NCBI GenBank assembly: GCA_021647145.1 | Contig: JAKIVF010000052.1 | Location: forward strand, 1-22,714 | From: Methylococcaceae bacterium | GTDB taxonomy: Bacteria; Pseudomonadota; Gammaproteobacteria; Methylococcales; Methylomonadaceae | Direction: 5' to 3' | DNA: 22,714 nt | Notes under the pieces: generated by a model | Told to the model about the DNA's origin: nothing | The model's database searches: none | What the model saw: only the letters and a program-made list of their open reading frames with translations | In this document: one piece after another, positions 1 through 7,380 of the stretch | How the letters are laid out: every line of letters starts with the position of its first letter | Position numbering within the stretch: position 1 is the stretch's first letter | Made by a program: the position numbers and the translations under genes

Positions 1-1
1 A

Positions 2-340
2 TCAAGAACTCTTATCAGAACGATCCTCTGCCCATTCGTCTGAGAGTGTTTCTTTTGCTAGCGGTTCTCCCTGGTAATAGGCTGCTCGCGTAATAAGATG
101 TGCACCTACTGGTGCAGTAAGAATAAAAAAAATAATAGCCATAAGGCAACGGGAAATGACTCCCATATCTCCACTGTCCAGAGCTGCTCCCAAAAGCAGA
201 AGAGCAACGCCAAGAGTTGCTGCTTTTGATGACGCATGTAAGCGTTGATATAGATCGGGTAGCTTAAGTACGCCAATCGCCGCAATTAACATAAAAACAG
301 CACCACTGATGAGACAGATAGCAACGAGTACATTAATCAT
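2..340 (-). CDS. mrpG: Mrp antiporter subunit G (MrpG/MnhG)
   Basis: Small membrane subunit of the Mrp (Mnh) multi-subunit Na+(K+)/H+ antiporter in the inner membrane. The 112-residue product has three hydrophobic segments (about residues 3-25, 38-56 and 62-85). It carries the typical MrpG stretch around residues 22-43, with GVLKLPDLYQRLHASSKAATLG. I place the start at the ATG at 338-340, because MINVLVAICLISG matches the usual MrpG N-terminus and AAGAG lies about 10 bases upstream. An in-frame ATG at 365-367 would add nine residues that merely read through the mrpF tail. The start overlaps the end of mrpF by 8 bases, as expected for a coupled last gene of the operon. The TGA stop at 2-4 falls just inside the window, so the gene is complete. 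What follows mrpG is not visible. Confidence 0.93.
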   Translation of the reverse strand: MINVLVAICLISGAVFMLIAAIGVLKLPDLYQRLHASSKAATLGVALLLLGAALDSGDMGVISRCLMAIIFFILTAPVGAHLITRAAYYQGEPLAKETLSDEWAEDRSDKSS

Positions 341-608
341 TTTTATGCGCTCTTGAGTCTCGGTCAATTAATACTGCAAACGCTGCTGTTCCAATAAAAG
401 CTGTTATTCCAACGACCACAGCGACATCAAGTAAAGCATGTTCGCCAGACTGTACTGCTTCGGATGCCATCATACCCACAACCAGTATTGCGAGCAGGTC
501 AAGTGCAACCACTCGATTAACCATCGTCGGGCCGATAACCAGTCGAATAAAGGTGATGGCAATGGCAACAGATAGCATGATTTCGACGATGATAAATATT
601 AGGTTCAT
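333..608 (-). CDS. mrpF: Mrp antiporter subunit F (MrpF/MnhF)
   Basis: A 91-residue integral membrane subunit of the Mrp cation/proton antiporter. Three transmembrane segments are visible (about 3-24, 33-52 and 60-80). The family signature lies at residues 22-42: RLVIGPTMVNRVVALDLLAI, corresponding to the usual R-x-x-x-GPT-x-x-x-RVVALD motif. Length is normal for MrpF. It begins 4 bases after the mrpE stop and its own TAA stop is overlapped by the mrpG start, so it sits inside a tightly coupled operon. No strong Shine-Dalgarno is visible ahead of the ATG, so translation probably depends on coupling to mrpE. Family studies show that MrpE, MrpF and MrpG are needed for a functional antiport complex. 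No degenerate residues are evident. Confidence 0.93.
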   Translation of the reverse strand: MNLIFIIVEIMLSVAIAITFIRLVIGPTMVNRVVALDLLAILVVGMMASEAVQSGEHALLDVAVVVGITAFIGTAAFAVLIDRDSRAHKND

Positions 609-612
609 GATT

Positions 613-1110
613 TTATTTTATTTCATTTATTTCTTTGATTGCACAGGCCGCTCGAACCCTGTTACCTAAATCAATGTAAATAGCTTTCACTGCGGCATCT
701 CTATCTTCGGCATACATAAGATGGACATAAAGGCTTTGCCTGTCCTCTTTTACTTCCAGTGTCAGGCTGCCTGGGGTAAGCGAAATGGCATTTGCTAGTA
801 CAGTAATGGCAACATCATCTAAATCATCGATAGGAATACGAACAATTCGGGGTCTCGCATAAACGGTGGGAGTAAGGATATCCCAGGCAACCCGAAGACT
901 TGAGAGGACAAGGTCTTTAACAATAAAAAAAAGTAAGCGGATAGCAGCCTTGAGCTGACCCAAGCTATTATCCATGCCGTTAAAAGAAACGCTAATAGAA
1001 AAAATTACGCTGCTTATCATCCCGCCTAAGAGTAAGTTACCCAGTGTTATAGAACCCTGAAGAAAACACCAGGCAATCGCCATAAGCCATATTGAGCCAA
1101 AAGCTATCAT
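613..1110 (-). CDS. mrpE: Mrp antiporter subunit E (MrpE/MnhE)
   Basis: A 165-residue subunit of the Mrp Na+/H+ antiporter. The N-terminal half is membrane-embedded (hydrophobic stretches about 3-20, 22-43 and 58-75). The C-terminal half (about 85-165) is the soluble domain typical of MrpE, with the ITVLANAISLTPGSLTLEV stretch around residues 103-121 that identifies the family. Length fits the family norm of about 160 residues. The ATG overlaps the mrpD stop in an ATGA junction (1107-1110), a standard coupling arrangement. The gene is intact. It acts within the heteromultimeric complex built by MrpA to MrpG, and no independent function is expected. Confidence 0.94.
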   Translation of the reverse strand: MIAFGSIWLMAIAWCFLQGSITLGNLLLGGMISSVIFSISVSFNGMDNSLGQLKAAIRLLFFIVKDLVLSSLRVAWDILTPTVYARPRIVRIPIDDLDDVAITVLANAISLTPGSLTLEVKEDRQSLYVHLMYAEDRDAAVKAIYIDLGNRVRAACAIKEINEIK

Positions 1111-2609
1111 TTTATCTTCCCCAATACGGCTAGAATATAGTCAGTCGGATCAACTAATTGCTCACCCGCACGTAAACAAATATCAAACAAAGGTCCTCCA
1201 GCTAAACCTATAAAAACAGTTATTAATGCTAAGAGACTCACGGGAACAAGACGTTTGCTATCTTTGCCGACTGTAAGATCTCTGTTGGGGTCAGGGTGAT
1301 CTTTCCAGAAAACCTCAACCCAGATTTTTATCATGGAATACAGGGTAAAAAGACCTGTAAAAATAGCCGCTGCCATCACCCACCACAATTTGGATTCTAC
1401 CGTTGCCCAAACAATAGAAAACTTAGCCACAAAACCACTTAACGGGGGAAAGCCCGCTAAAGAAAAAGCTGAAACCAGATAAATAAGTCCTAGTTGCGGC
1501 CAGGCTTTCCACATGCCACCTGTTTTATGTAATTTTTCTGAACCTACACTATCAGAAGCAAGCCCCGCCACTAGAAACAAGTTTCCCTTGGCAATAATAT
1601 TATGCCCTATAAAAAAGATGGCAGAAGCCAGTGCCAAGGGTGTTTTAATGGCTAGTCCCACCACAATATAACCTATTTGACTGATGATGTGAAAAGAAAG
1701 AATACGACGAATATGCATTTGGCTAGCAGCACCAAAAACACCGATAAGCATGGTAGAAACACCCAGTATAAGAAGTAATTTATGCCCTAGCACTTCACCT
1801 GGCATAATCAAGGTATGCAGACGGATCAAAGCATAAACACCCACTTTCGTAAGAATCCCTGAAAATAACGCTGATACGGGGACTGATGGGGTGTGATAAC
1901 TTGCTGGAAGCCAGAAAAAAAAGGGAAACATGCCCGCTTTAACCGAAAAAGTTACCAAAAAAAGCAGGCCCGCTAATCGGATGGGACCTGCTTTATCATC
2001 AGCAACGGCTTGCTGTGAAATAACTGAAATATCGGCCATATTCAAAGTACCTGCCTTGGCATATAAAAGACCTAGTCCTGCTAGAAAAATAGCAGAGGAG
2101 AGCAAATTAAGCACCACATATTTGACTGCACCTTCGGTTTGTTCTGCTCGCCCCTCCAGAGTCATCAGGGCAAAACTGGACATCAGCATAATTTCAAAGC
2201 AAACGTAGAGATTAAATATATCGCCTGTTAGAAATGCACCGCTGGCACCCATTAAAAGAAAGTGAACCAGAGGATGAAAAGCAGGCGAAAAATCACCTTG
2301 CTTGTGCTTGCTACTCATCAGCGAATATAGCAAGACCGAAAAACCTATTAACCCTGTAAACAGAATCATTATTGCAGCAAGAAGGTCAGCTATTAGCGTA
2401 ATGCCATAGGGCGCTTGCCAGCCTCCTACCTGGGTAGTTAAATAACCCTGATCAAGAACCTGGCTAATAAGAACAAAACCAATAATAAGATAAGTTGTGA
2501 TGCCTAAGAGAGAAACCCATCGTTGAGCAACAACATGTTGACGCGTTAAAATACCAAGACTGGCTGAAATAAGAGGAAGCAGTATTGGCAGAATCAGTAA
2601 CACACTCAC
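1107..2609 (-). CDS. mrpD: Mrp antiporter subunit D (MrpD/MnhD)
   Basis: A 500-residue, roughly 14-helix membrane subunit homologous to the NuoM/NuoN proton-pumping subunits of complex I. It is one of the two large ion-translocating subunits of Mrp antiporters. The conserved transmembrane glutamate is E139 in YVCFEIMLMSS. The conserved channel lysines are K224 in FSVKAGMFPF and K255 in GILTKVGVY. These match the positions expected for the proton path in this family. The start is a GTG at 2607-2609, overlapping the mrpC TGA as GTGA; no better in-frame start is apparent. The non-ATG start and weak Shine-Dalgarno suggest translation coupled to mrpC. The gene is full length with no disruption. 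Confidence 0.96.
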   Translation of the reverse strand: MSVLLILPILLPLISASLGILTRQHVVAQRWVSLLGITTYLIIGFVLISQVLDQGYLTTQVGGWQAPYGITLIADLLAAIMILFTGLIGFSVLLYSLMSSKHKQGDFSPAFHPLVHFLLMGASGAFLTGDIFNLYVCFEIMLMSSFALMTLEGRAEQTEGAVKYVVLNLLSSAIFLAGLGLLYAKAGTLNMADISVISQQAVADDKAGPIRLAGLLFLVTFSVKAGMFPFFFWLPASYHTPSVPVSALFSGILTKVGVYALIRLHTLIMPGEVLGHKLLLILGVSTMLIGVFGAASQMHIRRILSFHIISQIGYIVVGLAIKTPLALASAIFFIGHNIIAKGNLFLVAGLASDSVGSEKLHKTGGMWKAWPQLGLIYLVSAFSLAGFPPLSGFVAKFSIVWATVESKLWWVMAAAIFTGLFTLYSMIKIWVEVFWKDHPDPNRDLTVGKDSKRLVPVSLLALITVFIGLAGGPLFDICLRAGEQLVDPTDYILAVLGKIK

Positions 2610-2992
2610 GAATCTTTGTTATTTGATATTGAAACAGGGTCATCCAGACTATCGGTGTGGGTAATCTGGTCAATATCATCGTGCCCTAGAACCGCTACGC
2701 ATCGATAAGCAAGTGCCAAAGAAAAGCCAAACAACGCCAAACCAATGACAATAGCAGTTAAGATTAATGCTTGGGGAAGAGGATCAACGGCTGTTAATGC
2801 CAATATCTCTGACCCCTGAGGAATAATGGGTACACTATCACCATGTAGACCTGCGGCTACAAAAATCAGTAGATTGGTAGCATGACCTAACAGAGCGATC
2901 CCTAGAACAATCTGTAAAAGTCGTTTTTGCAGGAGTAAAAAAACAGCGCAGGCATAACAAACGCCAATCACTAAACTCATAATGATTTCCAT
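2606..2992 (-). CDS. mrpC: Mrp antiporter subunit C (MrpC/MnhC)
   Basis: A 128-residue membrane protein homologous to complex I subunit NuoK. Three transmembrane helices are visible at about 5-20, 29-50 and 72-95. The family pattern includes LGIALLGHATNLLIF near residues 30-44 and DPLPQALILTAIVIGLA near residues 70-86, the latter highly characteristic of MrpC. The chosen ATG (2990-2992) has the Shine-Dalgarno-like AAGGAAGGT about 6 bases upstream and overlaps the mrpB TAA by one base (TAATG). A second ATG four codons downstream is less well placed. The C-terminal tail (about 100-128) is polar and poorly conserved, as usual. It works with MrpA and MrpD in the antiporter complex. Confidence 0.95.
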   Translation of the reverse strand: MEIIMSLVIGVCYACAVFLLLQKRLLQIVLGIALLGHATNLLIFVAAGLHGDSVPIIPQGSEILALTAVDPLPQALILTAIVIGLALFGFSLALAYRCVAVLGHDDIDQITHTDSLDDPVSISNNKDS

Positions 2993-3423
2993 TATCGACC
3001 TTCCTTTTTAGTTTTTACTACCGATTCGATTTCTAATACAAATGAACTGACAACACCTAAAACCACCACATAAACACCCAGATCAAACAATAAAGGCGTA
3101 CCTATTTTGAGCGTAGTAAAACCTAGTGAAAGCGTAATCCATAATGAGCCCATAAACGCAGTGTCCCATTGAAATAAACTTGCTAGAACAGATAACAATA
3201 ATCCGACAGCAATATAAGACAGTGGTTGAAAATGTAATAGTTTTCTACCCGCATCAGCCCCATAGGCAATAGTCACTATAATGATGGCGCTGGCAGCCAA
3301 TAGCCCACCTGAAAACCCGCCACCCGGCTCGTCATGTCCTCGTAATAGTAAAAAAAACGAAACGATACCTAAAAGGACGACTAACCAGCGCAATGTTATA
3401 TCAAGGATAGGTGAAGACTTCAT
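2992..3423 (-). CDS. mrpB: Mrp antiporter subunit B (MrpB/MnhB)
   Basis: A 143-residue membrane subunit of the Mrp antiporter with four hydrophobic segments (about 11-27, 40-55, 68-85 and 110-133). The diagnostic motif RGHDEPGGGFSGGLLAA lies at residues 28-44. The ATG overlaps the mrpA stop as ATGA (3420-3423). A strong AGGAGG ribosome binding site (3428-3433) sits four bases upstream, inside the last codons of mrpA, and fixes the start. A separate mrpB next to a long mrpA defines a group 1 (seven-gene) Mrp operon, in contrast to group 2 operons where mrpA and mrpB are fused. The gene is intact. Confidence 0.95.
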   Translation of the reverse strand: MKSSPILDITLRWLVVLLGIVSFFLLLRGHDEPGGGFSGGLLAASAIIIVTIAYGADAGRKLLHFQPLSYIAVGLLLSVLASLFQWDTAFMGSLWITLSLGFTTLKIGTPLLFDLGVYVVVLGVVSSFVLEIESVVKTKKEGR

Positions 3424-5687
3424 GTTGCCTCCTTTTTTGTCTGTTTTAAACTACCCATTAAAACACCCACACCCAATGCCGCAATACTCAGCACAGTGAT
3501 TTCACCTAAGGTGTCCAACGCTCTAAAATCAACCAGAATAACATTAACCACATTAGCACCATGCCCTTGCTTTAAAGCATTCAATCCATGCCAAAGACTG
3601 ACCCTCTGACCATAATCCGTACTCAATGCGACCAAGGTTAGCACCATCATTGTCAACCCTGTCAGTGCTGATATAACTAATCGTCCTGTTTGAATTTTGA
3701 TGGGCTCTCCAACAAAATCAGGCAGGTGGCGAAAAGCTACAACCAACAGAACAACGGCAAGAATTTCAACTAAGAATTGAGTAAGGGCAAGATCTGGCGC
3801 TTGGGAAACAATAAAGAATAACGTCATTCCCATTCCCATTGAACCTAAGGCTGCAATAGCAGGTAATCGCTGACGAGCAAAAGCGGTCGCTAGGCTGCTT
3901 GCCATGATTAAAAGCCCAGCTGATAATTCTGCTAAGGTGATTTTCTGGACCAAGGATGGTCTTGTCGGTGCGTCAACCTGAACCCAAGCGTAAAGTATCA
4001 ATGCACAAGTTACAATAATAGTGGTTCCCAGATAAGACGTTAAGGAACCATTTTGAATAATTCGAGTGAGCGATCGTCCAAAACCAAGCACAGCATTCCA
4101 AATTATATCGTGGATCAATAGACCGCTGGGCAGGATTGGAATTCTTTTATATAGAACATGGCGCTTGGAATAAGCCAGCCAACCAGCCAATATGGCAAGT
4201 GCACTCAGTGCTAGGTGAGGCGTAAAGCCATGCCATAACCCTAGTGCTGTCGGTTTGACACCTAAAGAAATAACAGCGGGTGCAATTAGGTAGCGTTCCA
4301 AGGGCGATAACCCAAGACCACTGAATAAACCAATGAGACTAATCAATAGCATGGGGACCAGCATTGACCACGGAGATTCATGCGCTTTTTTGGCCAGAAA
4401 CTGGTTTTTTCCAAAAGCTGGGATCAACACAACACAACAAGCGACCATGACGAAAGCAGTCACCAAAACAGTGATTAGAGCGATCAGCCAAGGCGCATAA
4501 GATAAGCCTGCTTCTAAAATCATTTCTTTGGCAGCAAAACCCAGCATAGGGGGGAGACCCATCATGGAAATACCTGCTAAACAAGCCGTAATCGTAGTGT
4601 AGGGCATTTTATTAGCAAGCCCCCCTAATGCATTGATATTGCGATTATGGACAGCATGATCAATGGATCCTGCAACCAGAAAAAGAGGCGCTTTGTAACA
4701 GGCATGAGCCAGCAAAAAAACAGTCATTGCGTTGAGCGCATAGGATGTTCCAATACCAATCAAGCAGACCATCAGTGCCAATGCTCCCACCGTAGAATGC
4801 GCTAAAAGTGCTTTTAAATCTGTCGCTTTAAGAATCGCGAAAATAACAACGATCATACTGGCGGATGAAATAAGCACCAGTGTAGGTGTCCAAGCTGCAT
4901 GTTCGGAAAGAATAGGATGCATTCGAGCCAACAGAATAACCCCTGCTTTAACCATGGTTGCAGAATGTAAATAGGCACTGATGGGTGTAGGGGCTGCCAT
5001 TGCTCCTGGTAACCAGAAACAAAAAGGCCACTGAGCACTTTTACTAAAAGCCGCCAGGCAAATAAGTATGAAAATTGACAGCACCCAGGGGTGATCATGC
5101 ATGGGCGGTAATTCAGAAAGGTTCCAAACTCCCGTAGCAAGTCCCAGTAATACAACGGCAGCTAAAAGTGAAAGACCTCCAATAGCGGTTACTAGTAATG
5201 CTGTTTTAGCTCCGGCTCTAGCTTCTGGATCACGGTGATTACTGCCAATGAGAATATAGCTTGAGATTGATGTCAATTCCCAGCTCACAAAAAGCAGAAC
5301 GATATTATCAGCTAATACTACGCCCAGCATAGAGGCCATAAAGAACAAAAGCCAACCTATAATAGAACCTGTACCAGAGTCATCTCCCATGTACTCCGAA
5401 GTATAGGAAAAAATACCTGCACCGATAACTGTAATAATAAGAGCTATAAAAAGACCAAAAGAGTCAGCGCGTAGTGTGACATGTAATCCTAGCTGGGGGA
5501 TCCATTCAAAGTTCAAACTTTGAGGACTGCCTTTAGATGCTGGTTCCAGCAGAGAAATAACAAGCCCCACCATGATAAGGATAAAAAAGCTGACCAATTT
5601 TGACCAGTTTCTTCCCAACAATCTAAAGCCTGTGGGCGATGCAATCGACAAAACCAGTGGAATAATGAATAACAGGGCTATTGACAT
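3420..5687 (-). CDS. mrpA: Mrp antiporter subunit A (MrpA/MnhA)
   Basis: The largest Mrp subunit, 755 residues, homologous to complex I NuoL over about residues 1-520 with a C-terminal extension. Conserved ion-path residues are visible: E137 in FVSWELTSISSY, K216 in AFSKSAQWPF, and H241 with K247 in LHSATMVKAGV. The C-terminal part contains the MrpA-specific segment with SQAPDLALTQFLVEILAVVLL (about residues 625-645), then VDFRALDTLGEITVLSIAALG near the end, both hallmarks of MrpA rather than plain NuoL. It is slightly shorter than the roughly 775-800 residues of Bacillus MrpA. The ATG at 5685-5687 gives the expected hydrophobic N-terminus, but no clear Shine-Dalgarno precedes it. It opens the operon, 84 bases after the small ORF at 5772-5900. 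The operon probably serves Na+ and alkali homeostasis. Confidence 0.96.
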   Translation of the reverse strand: MSIALLFIIPLVLSIASPTGFRLLGRNWSKLVSFFILIMVGLVISLLEPASKGSPQSLNFEWIPQLGLHVTLRADSFGLFIALIITVIGAGIFSYTSEYMGDDSGTGSIIGWLLFFMASMLGVVLADNIVLLFVSWELTSISSYILIGSNHRDPEARAGAKTALLVTAIGGLSLLAAVVLLGLATGVWNLSELPPMHDHPWVLSIFILICLAAFSKSAQWPFCFWLPGAMAAPTPISAYLHSATMVKAGVILLARMHPILSEHAAWTPTLVLISSASMIVVIFAILKATDLKALLAHSTVGALALMVCLIGIGTSYALNAMTVFLLAHACYKAPLFLVAGSIDHAVHNRNINALGGLANKMPYTTITACLAGISMMGLPPMLGFAAKEMILEAGLSYAPWLIALITVLVTAFVMVACCVVLIPAFGKNQFLAKKAHESPWSMLVPMLLISLIGLFSGLGLSPLERYLIAPAVISLGVKPTALGLWHGFTPHLALSALAILAGWLAYSKRHVLYKRIPILPSGLLIHDIIWNAVLGFGRSLTRIIQNGSLTSYLGTTIIVTCALILYAWVQVDAPTRPSLVQKITLAELSAGLLIMASSLATAFARQRLPAIAALGSMGMGMTLFFIVSQAPDLALTQFLVEILAVVLLVVAFRHLPDFVGEPIKIQTGRLVISALTGLTMMVLTLVALSTDYGQRVSLWHGLNALKQGHGANVVNVILVDFRALDTLGEITVLSIAALGVGVLMGSLKQTKKEAT

Positions 5688-5771
5688 AATTGATTTAAAG
5701 GCAAAACAGACATCCAGAAATTTTTTTCTATCAAATCTGTATCGATTGTCAAGTTTATTCCATTCACTATT

Positions 5772-5900
5772 CTAATTGCTTGTAAAATATAACCAGTATG
5801 TCATGCCAAGTGCTAATACTAGAATAGTTCCTAGAAAAATTATAACAACAGCTATAGTCTTATGGAAAAAATCAATGGATTTTTTTTCTACTTTTTTCAT
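5772..5900 (-). CDS. Small single-pass membrane protein, 42 residues, upstream of mrpA
   Basis: A short open frame read directly from the minus strand: ATG at 5898-5900, TAG at 5772-5774, 42 codons. The product has a basic N-terminus (KK at 2-3, KK at 6-7, HK at 13-14) followed by one strongly hydrophobic helix at about residues 16-35. It ends in an aromatic, short polar tail (YWLYFTSN). That is a coherent N-in single-span membrane peptide rather than a random frame. It lies in the same direction as mrpA and 84 bases ahead of it. A TATAAT box at 5917-5922 would give a leader of only about 10 bases, and no Shine-Dalgarno is visible. I do not recognise a family. It could be an accessory peptide of the Mrp complex or a small stress membrane protein; that is inference from position only. 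Confidence 0.5.
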   Translation of the reverse strand: MKKVEKKSIDFFHKTIAVVIIFLGTILVLALGMTYWLYFTSN

Positions 5901-5914
5901 AAAAGATAGTTTAA

Positions 5915-5926
5915 GTATTATAATAC
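5915..5926 (-). promoter_or_regulatory. Probable minus-strand promoter -10 box within a 12-bp palindrome
   Basis: The minus strand reads TATAAT at 5922-5917, a perfect sigma-70 -10 hexamer. It is centred in the perfect palindrome GTATTATAATAC (5915-5926). The -35 region at 17-18 bp spacing (TTAGTA or TAGTAA) is poor and overlaps the last unit of the direct-repeat array. The predicted start near 5910 would drive the small ORF at 5772-5900 and the mrp operon. A weak -35 plus an adjacent repeat array is the usual look of an activator-dependent promoter. The assignment is by sequence match only. Confidence 0.45.
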
Positions 5927-5934
5927 GATCATTC

Positions 5935-5989
5935 TAACCTTACTAACTTACATTAACCTTTCAATCGTTTATAACTTTTCAAACCTTAG
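5935..5989. repeat. Array of about six 9-10 bp direct repeats (TAACCTT-like)
   Basis: On the plus strand the units begin at 5935 (TAACCTTAC), 5944 (TAACTTACAT), 5954 (TAACCTTTC), 5963 (AATCGTTTA, degenerate), 5972 (TAACTTTTC) and 5981 (AAACCTTAG). The spacing is a steady 9-10 bases and the consensus is TAACCTTnC (GnAAGGTTA on the minus strand). The array fills most of the gap between the sensor kinase stop and the TATAAT box that faces the small ORF and mrpA. An inverted pair CAATCGT (5962-5968) and ACGATTG (5992-5998) overlaps it. The likely role is a multi-site operator for a transcription factor. Confidence 0.5.
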
Positions 5990-6009
5990 TCACGATTGCA
6001 TTGTAATAT

Positions 6010-7380
6010 TCAACTATCTATCTGATCAAACTCCAAATCTATTCGAGTGCCACCTTTATGCGAACGTGATAGTGATAATTTCATTTGATGCAAATCTGCA
6101 ATTTCTTTGACAATGGCGAGTCCTAATCCACAACCATTACCTGAACTGCCTGGAATACGATAAAAACGTTCAAAAATTTTATTACTCTCTATTTTATTGA
6201 TACCAGGTCCATCATCTTCAATGCTTAAACAAAGGGTCGGTTGATGACTCAAAGTGACAAATATGCTTCCCTTTCTAAGTCCGTAAGTAATGGCATTGTC
6301 CAGCAAATTAGCCAATAATTCAGTTAATAAGATTCTATCTCCCTTAATAAAACATGGATGGTCGGCTGCAACGAAATTCATCTCAATATTCTTTTCTAAT
6401 GCTTTAGGCACCCACTCAATGCACACTGTCTTGGCTAGATTATATAAGTCAACTTTCTCCATCTGATGGCTTCCTTCAATTGGGCTGGACCGAGCCAAAG
6501 CTAATAATTGAGTAATCATATGTGAAACTCTATCAGCACTATTCTGGATTTGTGATAAAGCGGGTTGCATAGCCAATATATTATCTTCGCGTCGCGCTCG
6601 TTCTGCCTGTAATTTTAGTCCGGCCAATGGGGTTCGTAATTGATGCGCTGCATTTGCAATAAAGCGCTGTTGAGATGCAATGGCAGTTGATAACTGTTTC
6701 ATTAAACTATTAATGGTGTCTGTTAATATCCTTACCTCGGTAAATACCTGTGTTTCTGGGATTGGACTTAAATCGCTAGATGAACGTTGCGAAATATCGT
6801 CTGCCAGTTTGTGCAGAGGGGCTAACCCATGATTAATCGCTTCATAAAGAAGCAGGCTAATAAGTATAGTTAATAATATTTGGGGAATTAAATCAGTTAG
6901 TAATATATCGGTCATCATGTCTTGGCGTTTATTTAATGTTTCCGCCACATGAATATATACTTTGTCTGGTAGTGTGTCAGGAACTAGCAAAGAAACCATA
7001 CGAATTGCTTTGTCATCAATACTGGCATCTGAATAGACAGGCTGTTCTACAGTTATGGCCTCTGAAGGATTTGGCAACGTTGAATCACCCGCTAATATGC
7101 CTATATTTTCAGCATTAATTTTGAAGAAAGTAGTATCTATATCGTCCCATTTAAAAATTTGCAATGCGTTATCTGACAGTTTCACAGAAACCTTATGATC
7201 AATCACTTCAACTTCCTGAACCAATGATCGCGCAGAATCCAATAGCCAGCGATCATAGGTTTTTTCAACATAATGCAAGGTAACAAAATAGGATAAAGCC
7301 GTTTCTAAAACAATAAAAATAATGACCGGAATAATCAGTCGATAGGCTATCGCTGATTTTAAGCTAGTGACTTTATTCAT
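6010..7380 (-). CDS. Sensor histidine kinase, QseC/PmrB-like, with 2CSK_N-type sensor region
   Basis: A 456-residue inner-membrane sensor kinase. Order of parts: transmembrane helix (about 12-35), periplasmic region of about 120 residues resembling the 2CSK_N sensor domain, second helix (about 160-180), HAMP linker, then dimerization and catalytic domains. The H-box FIANAAHQLRTPLAGL places the phosphorylated histidine at H246. The N-box ELLANLLDNA has N362, the G1 box is EDDGPGI (about 388-394) and the G2 box is GCGLGL (416-421), so all kinase motifs are intact. I chose the ATG at 7378-7380. A GTG one codon upstream (7381-7383) is equally possible, since GGAG at 7391-7394 lies 7 bases before it. 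The start overlaps the response regulator stop, so the two form one operon. The signal sensed is unknown. Confidence 0.9.
   Translation of the reverse strand: MNKVTSLKSAIAYRLIIPVIIFIVLETALSYFVTLHYVEKTYDRWLLDSARSLVQEVEVIDHKVSVKLSDNALQIFKWDDIDTTFFKINAENIGILAGDSTLPNPSEAITVEQPVYSDASIDDKAIRMVSLLVPDTLPDKVYIHVAETLNKRQDMMTDILLTDLIPQILLTILISLLLYEAINHGLAPLHKLADDISQRSSSDLSPIPETQVFTEVRILTDTINSLMKQLSTAIASQQRFIANAAHQLRTPLAGLKLQAERARREDNILAMQPALSQIQNSADRVSHMITQLLALARSSPIEGSHQMEKVDLYNLAKTVCIEWVPKALEKNIEMNFVAADHPCFIKGDRILLTELLANLLDNAITYGLRKGSIFVTLSHQPTLCLSIEDDGPGINKIESNKIFERFYRIPGSSGNGCGLGLAIVKEIADLHQMKLSLSRSHKGGTRIDLEFDQIDS

Noticed and set aside
341..367. Nine-residue N-terminal extension of MrpG
   Set aside because: The extra codons lie wholly inside the end of mrpF and give residues unlike MrpG N-termini. 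The ATG at 338-340 gives the canonical start.
1930..2208. Plus-strand open frame of 92 codons
   Set aside because: It lies antisense within mrpD, whose product is an unmistakable full-length family member. No ribosome site or protein features support it.
4853..5155. Second minus-strand open frame of 100 codons within mrpA
   Set aside because: It overlaps conserved mrpA coding sequence in another frame, and the Cys/Trp/Leu-rich product reflects the frame shift of a membrane gene.
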